Assembly (NCBI GenBank): GCA_964423175.1 | Contig: CAYRDM010000014.1 | Location: 1-15,228, forward strand | Reading direction: 5' to 3' | Length of the DNA stretch: 15,228 bases | DNA from: JBGQJN01 sp964423175 | GTDB lineage: Bacteria; Patescibacteriota; Minisyncoccia; 2-02-FULL-40-12; IGHO2-01-FULL-4-A | The notes under the pieces: model-generated | Databases searched by the model: none | What the model saw: the letters and a program-made list of their open reading frames with translations, nothing else | What the model was told of the DNA's origin: nothing | Shown: piece after piece, positions 6,260-14,496 of the stretch | Layout: each line of letters opens with the position of its first letter | Numbering within the stretch: position 1 is the first letter of the stretch | Program-made: the position numbers and the translations under genes

Positions 6260-7846
6260 TTAAGAAACTTTTCTGATCTTAGGAGTCACCCAAAAACCCA
6301 TATAGCGTCCGAACATCAGTCTCGTCTGAGCTTCAAGCCCGGGCAGCGAGCCAAGTATAATTGTAGTGGCCGGAAACAGAATCCACTGCAAGACCATCCA
6401 AACATGTTTCCATCTACCAAATTTTGGCGGTCTTGGCGGCAAAATAAATATCGAAAATATCGCAGATGTCACTAAACCAAGCATTGCAAACGTCATTATA
6501 AATCTCGTCAAAAATGGCAAATTGAAAGACAGAACAGTTCTGTTGAAAACGCTCCCCCCTACCATGACCGGCAACCAACCCAAAATGAAAATCATAATTG
6601 CATTAGTTGACCAGGACCAAAATCTTTCCAGCATAGTGGAAATTAAATAAATTTTCTTGCCTAAAGAAATTGATTTATTTTTATAGAAGCCGAACAAGAA
6701 ATAAGGGACATTCTCAACTCCATAGCCCCAGCGTCTCTGTTGTTTATAAACATTTAGCATGGTCTTCCAAAAAGTTTGGGCAACATTCGCATCCATTGAA
6801 ACAGGGTAAAACAGCGGAGTAACTTTGTATTTCCCGTCATAACGCAAAAAGCATTGCCAAAATATTCTAGAATCCTCTGAAACCATATTGTTCTGCCAGA
6901 AATCGACATCAATCAGGGCAGTAAAAGGCATGGAGTGGCTGGAAAAAGTAGTGTCACTTTCCATCCTCTCTTGCTTGATTGTATGCCAAAAAGTTGAAGA
7001 GAAAGCTACAACTCTGGCAAAAGAAGGCGCCTCCCAAATGTTATTAGTATAAAAAGGTACTGGCTGATAAGAAGACCTGAGAGGATCTTCGGTGTTTAAA
7101 AACATATAGGTCAATCTAGAAAAATATTCTGGAAAAACCACAGTGTCGACATCCAGAGCTGAGACTATCACGTGGTCATAAGCAATTCCCATTGAATCAA
7201 TTATTTTTTCTTTTGTATACTTACCGGCCCATGCAATGTTTGAACCCTTGCCAGGCAAGTCTCCTGGTAATGCATCCGGGTGTTCAACTATCGCAAGCCT
7301 AAGAAATTGGTCATTGTACTTAGGCAGAATCTCATCGGCGACGGTCTTATTCAAAATCTTTCCAGCACGCTCTTCTTGAGAAATAACGACGATCATTCTT
7401 TCTTTTGGATAGTTGGAATTTAAGAGTCCGTCTAAGGCTGCGGAAATCACTTCGCTTCCCTCCTTATATGATGGCATCAATACTAGGTGATAAATATCTT
7501 GCCAAGATTTTATAGTTGAAAGTTTATATTCTTCAACGGGAATTTTTTCTAACTTATGGAGCCAGTTTATTTTCATATTGTTCCTGACTTGTTTAAAGGC
7601 AACCCTCAAATGCAGAGATAAATAAACGGTCTTAACAAACCAATAAACATCAAAAACAATGATAAAAATAGCTATTACCACAGGCTGCCAAAAAGAAAGT
7701 AATACAATAGCAATGAGGGTTAGCCAGGCTATCAAACCGGGTAAAATCTCAAAAAACCGGTAAATTAACCGGTCTTTTTTGTCTATTATATCCGTTGCTC
7801 GGCCTATTTTTGAATAATTTTGATTATTAACCACTATTGGCCCCAT
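6260..7846 (-). CDS. Membrane glycosyltransferase, family 2
   Basis: This 528-residue integral membrane enzyme has the layout of processive or polyprenyl-type GT2 glycosyltransferases, which transfer sugar from a nucleotide sugar on the cytoplasmic face. Two membrane helices (about 35-50 and 53-75) precede the catalytic domain, which begins with LVLMPSYKEG (121-130). The metal-binding DxD is in SALDVDTVVFPEYF (D232, D234). The catalytic acidic pair is SED at 323-325. The QxxRW-type motif is QQRRW (369-373). Three or more helices follow (about 411-430, 445-468, 482-500). The acceptor is unknown; cell-surface polysaccharide or glycan is likely. It is the last gene of the minus-strand run, 44 bases after holA, and could also have its own weak promoter there. 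Confidence 0.85.
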   Translation of the reverse strand: MGPIVVNNQNYSKIGRATDIIDKKDRLIYRFFEILPGLIAWLTLIAIVLLSFWQPVVIAIFIIVFDVYWFVKTVYLSLHLRVAFKQVRNNMKINWLHKLEKIPVEEYKLSTIKSWQDIYHLVLMPSYKEGSEVISAALDGLLNSNYPKERMIVVISQEERAGKILNKTVADEILPKYNDQFLRLAIVEHPDALPGDLPGKGSNIAWAGKYTKEKIIDSMGIAYDHVIVSALDVDTVVFPEYFSRLTYMFLNTEDPLRSSYQPVPFYTNNIWEAPSFARVVAFSSTFWHTIKQERMESDTTFSSHSMPFTALIDVDFWQNNMVSEDSRIFWQCFLRYDGKYKVTPLFYPVSMDANVAQTFWKTMLNVYKQQRRWGYGVENVPYFLFGFYKNKSISLGKKIYLISTMLERFWSWSTNAIMIFILGWLPVMVGGSVFNRTVLSFNLPFLTRFIMTFAMLGLVTSAIFSIFILPPRPPKFGRWKHVWMVLQWILFPATTIILGSLPGLEAQTRLMFGRYMGFWVTPKIRKVS

Positions 7847-7890
7847 GATATAGGATTTAATAAAATTTTAAAGAGGTATCGCAAACAGAG

Positions 7891-8850
7891 CTAAAGAGAG
7901 AAGACAAACTGATACAACCCCTCCGCCATATCTAAAACTCCGGTTTTTACCTTAAACTCAAGATCAACCAGTTCATGAAATCTACTTTTTAAGTCATCCA
8001 GATCATATTTTTTCGACTGCTCATGGGTTTTTTTAACTACATACGGGTTAAGACCAGTTTTCTTTATTATTAACTCATAAGGTGACGCATTCTTGATCAG
8101 ACTTTTGATCCTGAGCAGATTTCTGAACTGATAAACTATCATTGAAAAGATATAGTACGGATCTCCGCCAGACCAGATGTGTTCATAAATCATGGTGGCA
8201 GCTTTGGGCTTATTTTTGTTTGCAACAGCATCGACTATGTGGAATATATTTGTATCCTCTGCTGACTTAACCAACAGATCTACGTCCTGTTCTGATATTT
8301 TTTTAATACCGCTTGCTGTTTTATAATTAGTTAATTTAATAATTTCCTGCCCCAACCTCCAAACATCTTCACCAACGTTGGAGATAAGTTTTTGAACAAC
8401 ACCTAAGTCAATTTCAAAACCCAAAGAAACCACCTCTTTTGAAATCCAGTTCTCAAGTTTTTTGCCATCTAGCTCCTCAAAGCTTTTTACTAAATTAGGC
8501 TTTGATGACAAGGCGGCAAAAAGAGATTTGCTGCTTTTTGAAAGCTGAGCTTCTGTCTGGTCTTCGACAAAAATCAAAATCCTCTGTTTATCTTCTGCCA
8601 ACTCCCACGTCTTTATAAACTTCGAAATCTCTTTTGATTCTAAAAAACTGTTTTTTAAAACAATTAGTTTTTTCTCGTCAAAAAAGGAAACCGTTTTAAT
8701 AGAGTTTCCTAGTTCCAAGATTTGCTTAGGTTCGTTAAAATCTAAAAATAAATAACCGATCCCAACATTTTTTTTCTTATACTCATCAACTATTTTGTCT
8801 AAATTTTGCCTCAAGCGATAAGTATCCTGCCCGTATAAAAATATAATCAT
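7891..8850 (-). CDS. holA: DNA polymerase III subunit delta
   Basis: HolA is the clamp-loader subunit that opens the sliding clamp. The product has 319 residues, close to the usual 320-345. It starts with MIIFLYGQDTYRLRQNLDKI, the AAA+-like start with a degenerate P-loop typical of delta, which does not bind ATP. The central lid domain covers about 140-215 (KKLENWISKEV ... VGEDVWRLGQEIIKL). The C-terminal collar domain includes IYEHIWSGGDPYYIFSMIVYQ followed by FRNLLRIKSLI (about 222-255), a well-conserved delta signature. Its ATG begins 2 bases after the stop of the DUF3048 gene, so translation is probably coupled. Confidence 0.92.
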   Translation of the reverse strand: MIIFLYGQDTYRLRQNLDKIVDEYKKKNVGIGYLFLDFNEPKQILELGNSIKTVSFFDEKKLIVLKNSFLESKEISKFIKTWELAEDKQRILIFVEDQTEAQLSKSSKSLFAALSSKPNLVKSFEELDGKKLENWISKEVVSLGFEIDLGVVQKLISNVGEDVWRLGQEIIKLTNYKTASGIKKISEQDVDLLVKSAEDTNIFHIVDAVANKNKPKAATMIYEHIWSGGDPYYIFSMIVYQFRNLLRIKSLIKNASPYELIIKKTGLNPYVVKKTHEQSKKYDLDDLKSRFHELVDLEFKVKTGVLDMAEGLYQFVFSL

Positions 8851-8852
8851 AT

Positions 8853-9839
8853 TTAGTGAGCATCCACCTCAACCCAGGTTGCACCGGGTGATAAAGGAAT
8901 TTCCTTGTGGTTTTGGTCATAGAAAAATAGTTTTGACTTGTCATCCTTTTTCTCCCAAGTACCAGTAATCACCGTCCCCTCTTTATAAAGAAGTAACCCG
9001 CCGCTGCCGACTGTTTTAACTCTTATATAATCCTTGTTTATCGGTGACCACGTTGTTTTCATTACGACAACATTTTTTACCTCAACTTGAGTATTAGTAT
9101 TTTTGTCTATTTCCGGTTTGCCGGCCCTCGTTCTGGAATATAAATTATTTGTTTTGTTATATGCCCAAACAACTTCAAAATCCTTATTAAAAAGAGGGCT
9201 TGGCTGAACCTCGGCCTTGCTCTTATCATCCTTGTCATGGGGATAATCTATTTTTGAATTCGTAGTTCTATAACCAAGTTTTTCAGAAATTTGTCCTAGT
9301 AAGTCAAAATTTGTAAATGCGTTATGCGGGCGTGGAATATTATTTTTTCTGTAATATATTGTACCGTCGTATTTGAGGCCATCGATATTATCTATGACTC
9401 CGGAATTGAGCTCTTCTAATACTGTATGCTCGCCGCCAAAGTGAGCATAAATCGCATCCATGCCAAGAGCCAAGGGCACGAAATCCAATCTTGAGGAACG
9501 AACTGAACCGAGTTCCTTTGGTCTGTTGCACTGATAAACCGCCATCATTCTAGTAAAACCGCTATCTACAACGGGCATTTCAAAAACCATGTCCGCCTGA
9601 CCTATTCCAGACAAAGGCCTAGCCTCTTTATCAGAAGAGAGCATAACCGCATAAGGTCGCGCGTCTTGAGTAGAACATTCCAACCCGGCGATACCGCTTT
9701 TGTGCCCCGGTTTAGGCGTAGAAATACCTTCGTCGTTGGCTATCTCTATTTTGTTGCTTAATTTTGTCAAAAACAAAACAGCGACGATCACCGCAAGTAA
9801 TGAGCCGGCAGATATGTACAAATATTTTTTGGATAACAT
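8853..9839 (-). CDS. DUF3048 domain protein, membrane-anchored (YerB-like)
   Basis: The protein has 328 residues. A signal anchor lies at about 7-25 (short basic start, then a hydrophobic stretch, no lipobox Cys). The extracytoplasmic domain carries the DUF3048 pattern: RPYAVMLSSDKEARPLSGIGQADMVFE (about 62-88, interrupted here for length), FTRMMAVYQ, GSVRSSRLDFVPLALGMDAIYAHFGG, and a C-terminal beta subdomain (WSPINKDYIRVKTVGSGG ... LSPGATWVEV). The biochemical role of the family is not settled; the Bacillus YerB protein belongs to it. It is embedded between mutM and holA in a replication/repair operon, which is conserved packing, not proof of a shared pathway. The gap to mutM is 10 bases. 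No Shine-Dalgarno is seen. Confidence 0.88.
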   Translation of the reverse strand: MLSKKYLYISAGSLLAVIVAVLFLTKLSNKIEIANDEGISTPKPGHKSGIAGLECSTQDARPYAVMLSSDKEARPLSGIGQADMVFEMPVVDSGFTRMMAVYQCNRPKELGSVRSSRLDFVPLALGMDAIYAHFGGEHTVLEELNSGVIDNIDGLKYDGTIYYRKNNIPRPHNAFTNFDLLGQISEKLGYRTTNSKIDYPHDKDDKSKAEVQPSPLFNKDFEVVWAYNKTNNLYSRTRAGKPEIDKNTNTQVEVKNVVVMKTTWSPINKDYIRVKTVGSGGLLLYKEGTVITGTWEKKDDKSKLFFYDQNHKEIPLSPGATWVEVDAH

Positions 9840-9849
9840 AAATAATTAA

Positions 9850-10746
9850 CTACTTTTGATGCACCGGACAATAATGTGTAGACCTGGTGTTTATTACAAT
9901 CCTCTTAATTACTCCACCATCTTTTTTTTGACATTTCTGTCCCGTCAATTGGTAAGCTCTCTGCATATTTTGATAATTACCAAATTTTCCTTCAAGAGTT
10001 CTATAATCCTGCTTGCTATCGCCTTTGGCCTTTATCGCCTTGTTCAATACTATTTTAATATATTTATAAATAGAGCCCAACTCCTTTTCTGTCAGCTCTT
10101 CAACACGCCGAAGGGGCGAGATGCCGGAATACCACAAAACCTCATCAGAATAAATATTGCCGATACCAACTATTATAAAAGGGTCCATGAGAACTTTCTT
10201 GATGACTCCCCTCTTTCGGCTCATAAGCGTCTTGAACTTTGCTAATGTAAAACTGGGATCTAAAGGCTCCGGTCCCAACCTTCCTATTTCATTTATGTTT
10301 TCTACCTTTTCTGTGTCTCCAAGAAAAACCTTTCCAAAACGGCGCACATCTGACAAACCAAGCATCCAGCCATTACTCAAATATAATATGAACCTGATAA
10401 ATCTGTTGTAGGGATCAGATTTTATAGGGCCCTCGCTCACGGCGATCGGCCTGCCTGCCGGAAAGAGCGTTTTATTCTTCTCTATTTTCCACTTTCCATA
10501 AAGCAAGTGTCCAGAAATTTTCTGGTGTATTATTAAAGTCTTGCCGCCAGAAAGATCCATCATTATATACTTTGCCCGCCTATGCGCACGCAAAATCTTG
10601 CGACCTGTTATGTCTTTCTTGAATTTCTCCAGAGTATGCGTCTTGATGGTTCTTGGCCAATCATTCCAGGCGCCAATGATTTTAAGCCCAATAACCTTTT
10701 GCCCTAATTCTCTTACAATTGTTTCGACTTCTGGCAATTCAGGCAT
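9850..10746 (-). CDS. mutM: Formamidopyrimidine-DNA glycosylase with altered zinc finger
   Basis: Fpg/MutM removes oxidised purines such as 8-oxoguanine by base excision and cuts the resulting abasic site. The 298-residue product is slightly longer than E. coli Fpg (~269). Catalytic P2, E3 (MPELPEVE) and the conserved lysine in RRAKY (K59) are present, as are the intercalating RRF of SDVRRFGKV (about 135-137) and the H2TH signature GIGNIYSDEVLW (194-205). Two deviations stand out. The usual Met wedge in HxxMSG is Ile (HQKISG, I77). The C-terminal zinc finger reads KCQKKDGG ... TRSTHYCPVHQ: C272 and C293 remain, the second Cys is K275 (or D276), and the fourth is H296. R288 of the finger is intact. 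The gene starts one base after the polA stop, indicating translational coupling. Confidence 0.93.
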   Translation of the reverse strand: MPELPEVETIVRELGQKVIGLKIIGAWNDWPRTIKTHTLEKFKKDITGRKILRAHRRAKYIMMDLSGGKTLIIHQKISGHLLYGKWKIEKNKTLFPAGRPIAVSEGPIKSDPYNRFIRFILYLSNGWMLGLSDVRRFGKVFLGDTEKVENINEIGRLGPEPLDPSFTLAKFKTLMSRKRGVIKKVLMDPFIIVGIGNIYSDEVLWYSGISPLRRVEELTEKELGSIYKYIKIVLNKAIKAKGDSKQDYRTLEGKFGNYQNMQRAYQLTGQKCQKKDGGVIKRIVINTRSTHYCPVHQK

Positions 10747-10747
10747 A

Positions 10748-13297
10748 TCAAACGATGGCCTTCATGTCCTGCCAATTATCGCCAAATTTAATGTCGACTA
10801 TTAGCGGGACGCTGAGCTGATGAACTGATTCCATAATCTTTTTGAAATCTCTCGATATTTTTTCCACCATACCCGTTTTAATCTCAAATACAAGTTCATC
10901 ATGAACCTGAAGCAACAAACGCACTTGGCCATCATTCAATTTTTCGTGTATATGTTTTGAAACATTTATCATGGCGATCTTAACAAGGTCTGCCTCGGTG
11001 CCTTGCACGGGATGATTTATGGCAGCTCTCTCGGCCTGAGCTTGAACCTGGGGAATCGTCGAATATATATCGAGAAGCTGGCGCTTTCTTCCAAAAATTG
11101 TTTCAACGAAACCGTCTTTATGTGCCTTTTCTTTCATTTCTTCCATATATGCTGCGACTCCGGAAAAATCTTTAAAATACTTAGTTATAAATTCACGGGC
11201 TCTCAAAGTGGTAACCCCTGCTGCTCTCGAAAAACCGAGAGAACCCATTCCATAAATAATTCCGAAGTTTAAAACCTTTGCTTGATTGCGCATTTCTTTT
11301 GTTACCTTATCATCAGGCACCTCAAATATTTCTGCCGCGGTTGCTGTGTGTATGTCTTTGCCCTGTTTGAAAACCTGAATCATCTTCTGATCTTTTGCGA
11401 TATCTGCGACAATTCTGAGCTCAAGCTGAGAATAGTCCAATGAAACTAACTTATACCCATCCTCCGCCACAAAAGCCCTCCTGAATTCCTGACCAATTTC
11501 TGTCTTTGCTGGAATGTTCTGAAGGTTTGGATCTTCCGAGGAAAGACGTCCGGTACCCGCACCAGTCTGATTATACGTAGTGTGTATCCTGCCATCCTTT
11601 GGGTTAACAAGAGCAGGAAATGGTTCAACATAAGTTGTCTTGAGTTTCTGCAACTCTCTGTACTGCAAAATTGGGTCAATTATCGGATGACTATCTCTAA
11701 GCTTCTCTAACTCAGGCGCAGCGGTAGATAACGCCCCGCCACCGGTTTTGCGTATTTTACCTTTAATGGCAAGTTTCGTATAAAGCAGCTCCGCTAACTG
11801 TTGAGGTGAATTAATATTGAATTCTTCGCCAGCCAATTTGTAAATCTTTGTCTCAAGTTTATTAAGTTCTGTGTTTGTCGACTTCAAGAGAGACTTCAAC
11901 ATCTTGGTATCAACCTTAATTCCCAACAATTCCATCTCAGTTAAAACAGGGACTAAAGGCATTTCAATATCCTGGAAAACGCTCAAAATCTTCGACTTCT
12001 CCATTTTTTCAAAAAGTCTTTCTTTTAGTTTCCAAAGGTAACCAGCAATTTCAGCATCCCCTTCACTCGGCAGTTCCTTGAATTCTGAATAATAAACATC
12101 AGCAAATGCATAATTTTTTAAATCAGGATTAAGCAAGTAAGCTGCCACTTTGGTATCAAAAAGTTTTGTATTAAAAAGCTCTTCCTTAAAATTGCATGCT
12201 TTAAAAATTCTCTTGAGGTCATGTCCAATCCAAAGCATTCCGGAGTTTATAGAGTTCTTTTTAAGATTTTTCAGAGAAGATTCGGTAACATAAAAATTAT
12301 TCTTGTCCGGGTCCAAGTCTAGTTTTTTATCACTCGGGATTTTATTAAAATCGAGCGTTGGCGAGACTGATGAGCCGACTAAGCCGATTTCGGGAAGACG
12401 TCTTAAAAGACTGGCAAAACCCAAATCTCTGAATATTTTTTCTATCTTGGACGTATCGACATTCTCCCTCCACTCTACTTTGGGTAATGTAAAATCAATA
12501 TCAAGGTCAGTTATTATTGTTGAGAGCTGTTTGGAAAAAAATGCCTGATCTTTATTCTCGAATAATTTTTCTGCCAATTTTTCGCTGACAGATTCTTGGG
12601 TTTTACCCTTTTTAACTTTTGTTGATTTTTTATTTTCCTCGAGAAATTTATAAAGTCCGTCTAAACTACCAAAGCGTTTTATAAGATCGGAGGCCGTTTT
12701 TTCACCAACTCCAGGTACTCCTGGAATATTATCGGAAGGATCTCCTTTTAGACCTCTATAGTCATTGAGCTGTTCTGGAGATAAACCGTACCTGACCCCG
12801 ACGGCTTTTTCATCATATATAACAGTATCGTTAACCCCCTTTCTTAGAGTAAAGACAACGACTTTTTCCTTTTCAACCAACTGAAGAGTATCCAGATCAC
12901 CCGTGGCTATTATTGTTTTCAGATCATTTTCTTTTTTAGCCCTTGTCGCCAGAGTGCCAATTAAATCGTCCGCCTCATAACCCTGTTTCTCATAAACGGG
13001 AATGCCAAAAGTAGATAAAACGTCCTTGACCAAAGGTATCTGATTATATAGTTCCTGCGGTGCTTTTTCACGATGTATTTTATACTCGGCAAACTCCTGA
13101 TGTCTAAATGTTGGTCCGGCAAGATCGAAAGCAGATGCTATATAGTCCGGCTTTAACTCCTTAATTATTTTGATCAATATTGAGGAAAACCCAAAAACGG
13201 CATTGGTCACAACACCATTTGGTGAGGTCAGGGGTGGCAAAGCATGAAATGCCCTGTGAACTAAAGCATTTCCATCTATTAAAACCAACTTCTTCAT
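10748..13297 (-). CDS. polA: DNA polymerase I, probably without proofreading
   Basis: PolA fills gaps in repair and removes Okazaki primers. The 849-residue product has three parts. The 5'-nuclease (about 1-300) keeps its acidic metal ligands: LIDGN (D8), FDLA (D58), YEADDL (E108, D110, D111), TGDLDTLQ (D134, D136) and GDPSDNIPG. The exonuclease-like domain (about 325-430) is shrunken: the DTE of motif I reads VTE, the motif II Asp is not found in GHDLKRIFK, and the motif III Tyr is missing, so 3'-5' proofreading is likely lost, as in Taq. The polymerase domain has motif A SLDYSQLELRI (D621), motif B MRNQAKVLNFGIIYG (R670, K674, F678) and motif C VHDELV (H799, D800, E801), all intact. Its ATG overlaps the tsaE stop by 4 bases (ATGA), and mutM follows after 1 base. 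Confidence 0.97.
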   Translation of the reverse strand: MKKLVLIDGNALVHRAFHALPPLTSPNGVVTNAVFGFSSILIKIIKELKPDYIASAFDLAGPTFRHQEFAEYKIHREKAPQELYNQIPLVKDVLSTFGIPVYEKQGYEADDLIGTLATRAKKENDLKTIIATGDLDTLQLVEKEKVVVFTLRKGVNDTVIYDEKAVGVRYGLSPEQLNDYRGLKGDPSDNIPGVPGVGEKTASDLIKRFGSLDGLYKFLEENKKSTKVKKGKTQESVSEKLAEKLFENKDQAFFSKQLSTIITDLDIDFTLPKVEWRENVDTSKIEKIFRDLGFASLLRRLPEIGLVGSSVSPTLDFNKIPSDKKLDLDPDKNNFYVTESSLKNLKKNSINSGMLWIGHDLKRIFKACNFKEELFNTKLFDTKVAAYLLNPDLKNYAFADVYYSEFKELPSEGDAEIAGYLWKLKERLFEKMEKSKILSVFQDIEMPLVPVLTEMELLGIKVDTKMLKSLLKSTNTELNKLETKIYKLAGEEFNINSPQQLAELLYTKLAIKGKIRKTGGGALSTAAPELEKLRDSHPIIDPILQYRELQKLKTTYVEPFPALVNPKDGRIHTTYNQTGAGTGRLSSEDPNLQNIPAKTEIGQEFRRAFVAEDGYKLVSLDYSQLELRIVADIAKDQKMIQVFKQGKDIHTATAAEIFEVPDDKVTKEMRNQAKVLNFGIIYGMGSLGFSRAAGVTTLRAREFITKYFKDFSGVAAYMEEMKEKAHKDGFVETIFGRKRQLLDIYSTIPQVQAQAERAAINHPVQGTEADLVKIAMINVSKHIHEKLNDGQVRLLLQVHDELVFEIKTGMVEKISRDFKKIMESVHQLSVPLIVDIKFGDNWQDMKAIV

Positions 13298-13755
13298 TTT
13301 GATATTTTTCTTATTTCTATTTTTCTAAGATTATCTGCCAGATGGTCAATGTGAATTTTGGTGTAAGAATCTGGCAATATATTTTTAACTCTATCAGACC
13401 ACTCGATCAAAACAACAGCCAGAGGATTTAAAATTATTTCTTCTATACCGAGAGCTATCAGATCTTTTTCATTTCTAAGCCTGTATGCATCCAGGTGATA
13501 CAACAGATGATTGCCCGCTCCCCCACTCTTTTTAAAAACATATCTTTTCATCAAAACAAAAGTTGGACTAGAAATTTTATTTTTTATACCTAAACCTTTT
13601 GCAAATCCTTTAACAAAAGTCGTCTTGCCTGCACCCAACTCACCCTCAAGAGCAAAAACTTTAGACTCATTTTTAGAGAGTCCTGCCAAAACTTCCTTTG
13701 CTAAATCATAAGCTATTTTTTCAGTTTCCTTAAAACCGTTTGTCTTATATACCAT
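13294..13755 (-). CDS. tsaE: tRNA threonylcarbamoyladenosine biosynthesis ATPase TsaE
   Basis: TsaE is the ATPase that cycles the TsaB-TsaD complex making t6A at position 37 of ANN-decoding tRNAs. The 153-residue length is normal. Walker A is GELGAGKTT (38-46). SPTF (63-66) forms the switch-like loop. HLDAYR (87-92) and IEWSDR (117-122) are the characteristic conserved motifs. The ATG at 13755 is 7 bases from a strong -10 box, making a leaderless message likely. It is the first gene of the minus-strand operon and overlaps polA by 4 bases. tsaB and tsaD are not in this window. Confidence 0.95.
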   Translation of the reverse strand: MVYKTNGFKETEKIAYDLAKEVLAGLSKNESKVFALEGELGAGKTTFVKGFAKGLGIKNKISSPTFVLMKRYVFKKSGGAGNHLLYHLDAYRLRNEKDLIALGIEEIILNPLAVVLIEWSDRVKNILPDSYTKIHIDHLADNLRKIEIRKISK

Positions 13756-13762
13756 CTAACAA

Positions 13763-13791
13763 AGAATAGCTTTTTTATTATGTTTTTTCAA
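13763..13791 (-). promoter_or_regulatory. Promoter of the tsaE-polA-mutM operon
   Basis: On the minus strand, TTGAAA (13786-13791) and TATTCT (13763-13768) are separated by exactly 17 bases. Each is close to the sigma-70 consensus. The -10 box ends 7 bases before the ATG, which predicts transcription beginning within a base of the start codon. The -35 lies only 2 bases past the U-tract of the upstream terminator. Confidence 0.75.
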
Positions 13792-13793
13792 AT

Positions 13794-13845
13794 AAAAAAA
13801 CCGTGCCATCACCTTACCGATAAACTGGTAAGGTGATGAGCACGG
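13794..13845 (-). terminator. Strong intrinsic terminator of the GC-rich gene pair
   Basis: CCGTGCC plus ATCACCTTACC (13801-13818) pairs with GGTAAGGTGAT plus GAGCACGG (13827-13845). This gives 18 base pairs with a single bulged A (13839) and an 8-base loop. On the minus strand the stem is followed directly by seven U (13800-13794). It lies 23 bases after the stop of the 208-residue gene and isolates that gene from the tsaE operon. Confidence 0.92.
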
Positions 13846-13868
13846 CTGGACCATTGTGGCCCTAGAAA

Positions 13869-14495
13869 TTACTTCTTGGATTTAAGGTATTGCTCCCAGT
13901 AGCGCCGGGCGCATGCCTCATCAGAGTCGTCATCTGTACGACGGCTCTCCGATTGAGTTCTGCTTCCCTCATCTCTAGGATGTTCTCGAGAACCGCCAAT
14001 TGTTATGTCTTGGTGTTCCCCGAGACGATCGCCGATGCGATCTGAAAGCCTATCGATACTTTTCTTAATAGGCTCCAGGTCTACGACGACGGGAGCAATT
14101 GCCCTGGGCGTGACCGCCGCTGGACAAGTGGGCGCGGGTGGCGCACAAGCCACCGGGGCAACAACGGCAGGAGCTGTGACTGCCGGGGCTGGTGTCACCG
14201 AAGGAGCTGCACTCTTACTCGGACCGGTGAAATATAACCACCAGCCAGACAGAAGAAGCAGCAACCCCAATGGCATAACCCACCAGGCGTAATGACGCCA
14301 CCAGCAGCCTTCCGCTGGACCAAATAGCCAACGCTGCTCGGTTCCGACGAAGGTACCGTTTGGCCGAGCCTGTCGAGGCCGACCATTTGCTGCAGCGGCT
14401 CCTTGGCCGCCGCCAGCTGGTTGACCAGCCGCCGGTTGAACCGGCGCCTGGCCAGGAGAGCCCACAAAGATGTGGGCTGGGATTCTTATCGCCAT
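13869..14495 (-). CDS. Single-pass membrane protein with Pro/Ala-rich flanks, unknown function
   Basis: I do not recognise this 208-residue protein. The ATG at 14495 is chosen because it follows the upstream stop by one base and has a purine-rich GGGGAGGG about 8 bases before it; a longer in-frame start at 14570 would lie inside the upstream gene. Residues 12-50 are a Gly/Ala/Pro/Gln-rich low-complexity stretch. A Trp-rich segment (EGCWWRHYAWWVMP, 62-75) leads into one membrane helix (about 71-89). A second low-complexity Pro/Ala/Val stretch follows (about 95-137) and contains two cysteines. After that comes a short amphipathic helix (DLEPIKKSIDRLSDRIGDRLGE, split at its middle) and a highly charged Arg/Asp/Ser tail. 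Orientation across the membrane is uncertain. It is co-transcribed with the Gly/Tyr-rich gene before it. Confidence 0.72.
   Translation of the reverse strand: MAIRIPAHIFVGSPGQAPVQPAAGQPAGGGQGAAAANGRPRQARPNGTFVGTEQRWLFGPAEGCWWRHYAWWVMPLGLLLLLSGWWLYFTGPSKSAAPSVTPAPAVTAPAVVAPVACAPPAPTCPAAVTPRAIAPVVVDLEPIKKSIDRLSDRIGDRLGEHQDITIGGSREHPRDEGSRTQSESRRTDDDSDEACARRYWEQYLKSKK
14459..14478 (-). promoter_or_regulatory. Hairpin just after the start codon of the 208-residue gene
   Basis: AGCCCACA (14459-14466) and TGTGGGCT (14471-14478) form a perfect 8-bp GC-rich stem with a 4-base loop. In the mRNA it begins about 18 bases after the A of the ATG, inside codons 6-13, where structure can slow or pace initiation. 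It could be chance in GC-rich coding sequence. Confidence 0.3.
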
Positions 14496-14496
14496 G

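Noticed and set aside
9856..10804. Plus-strand open frames opposite mutM
   Set aside because: They overlap a gene with complete family motifs and show no features of their own.
14005..14292. Plus-strand Ala/Gly/Thr-rich open frame in the GC-rich block
   Set aside because: Mirrors the Pro/Ala-rich stretch of the minus-strand gene, lacks a Shine-Dalgarno, and has no neighbours on that strand.
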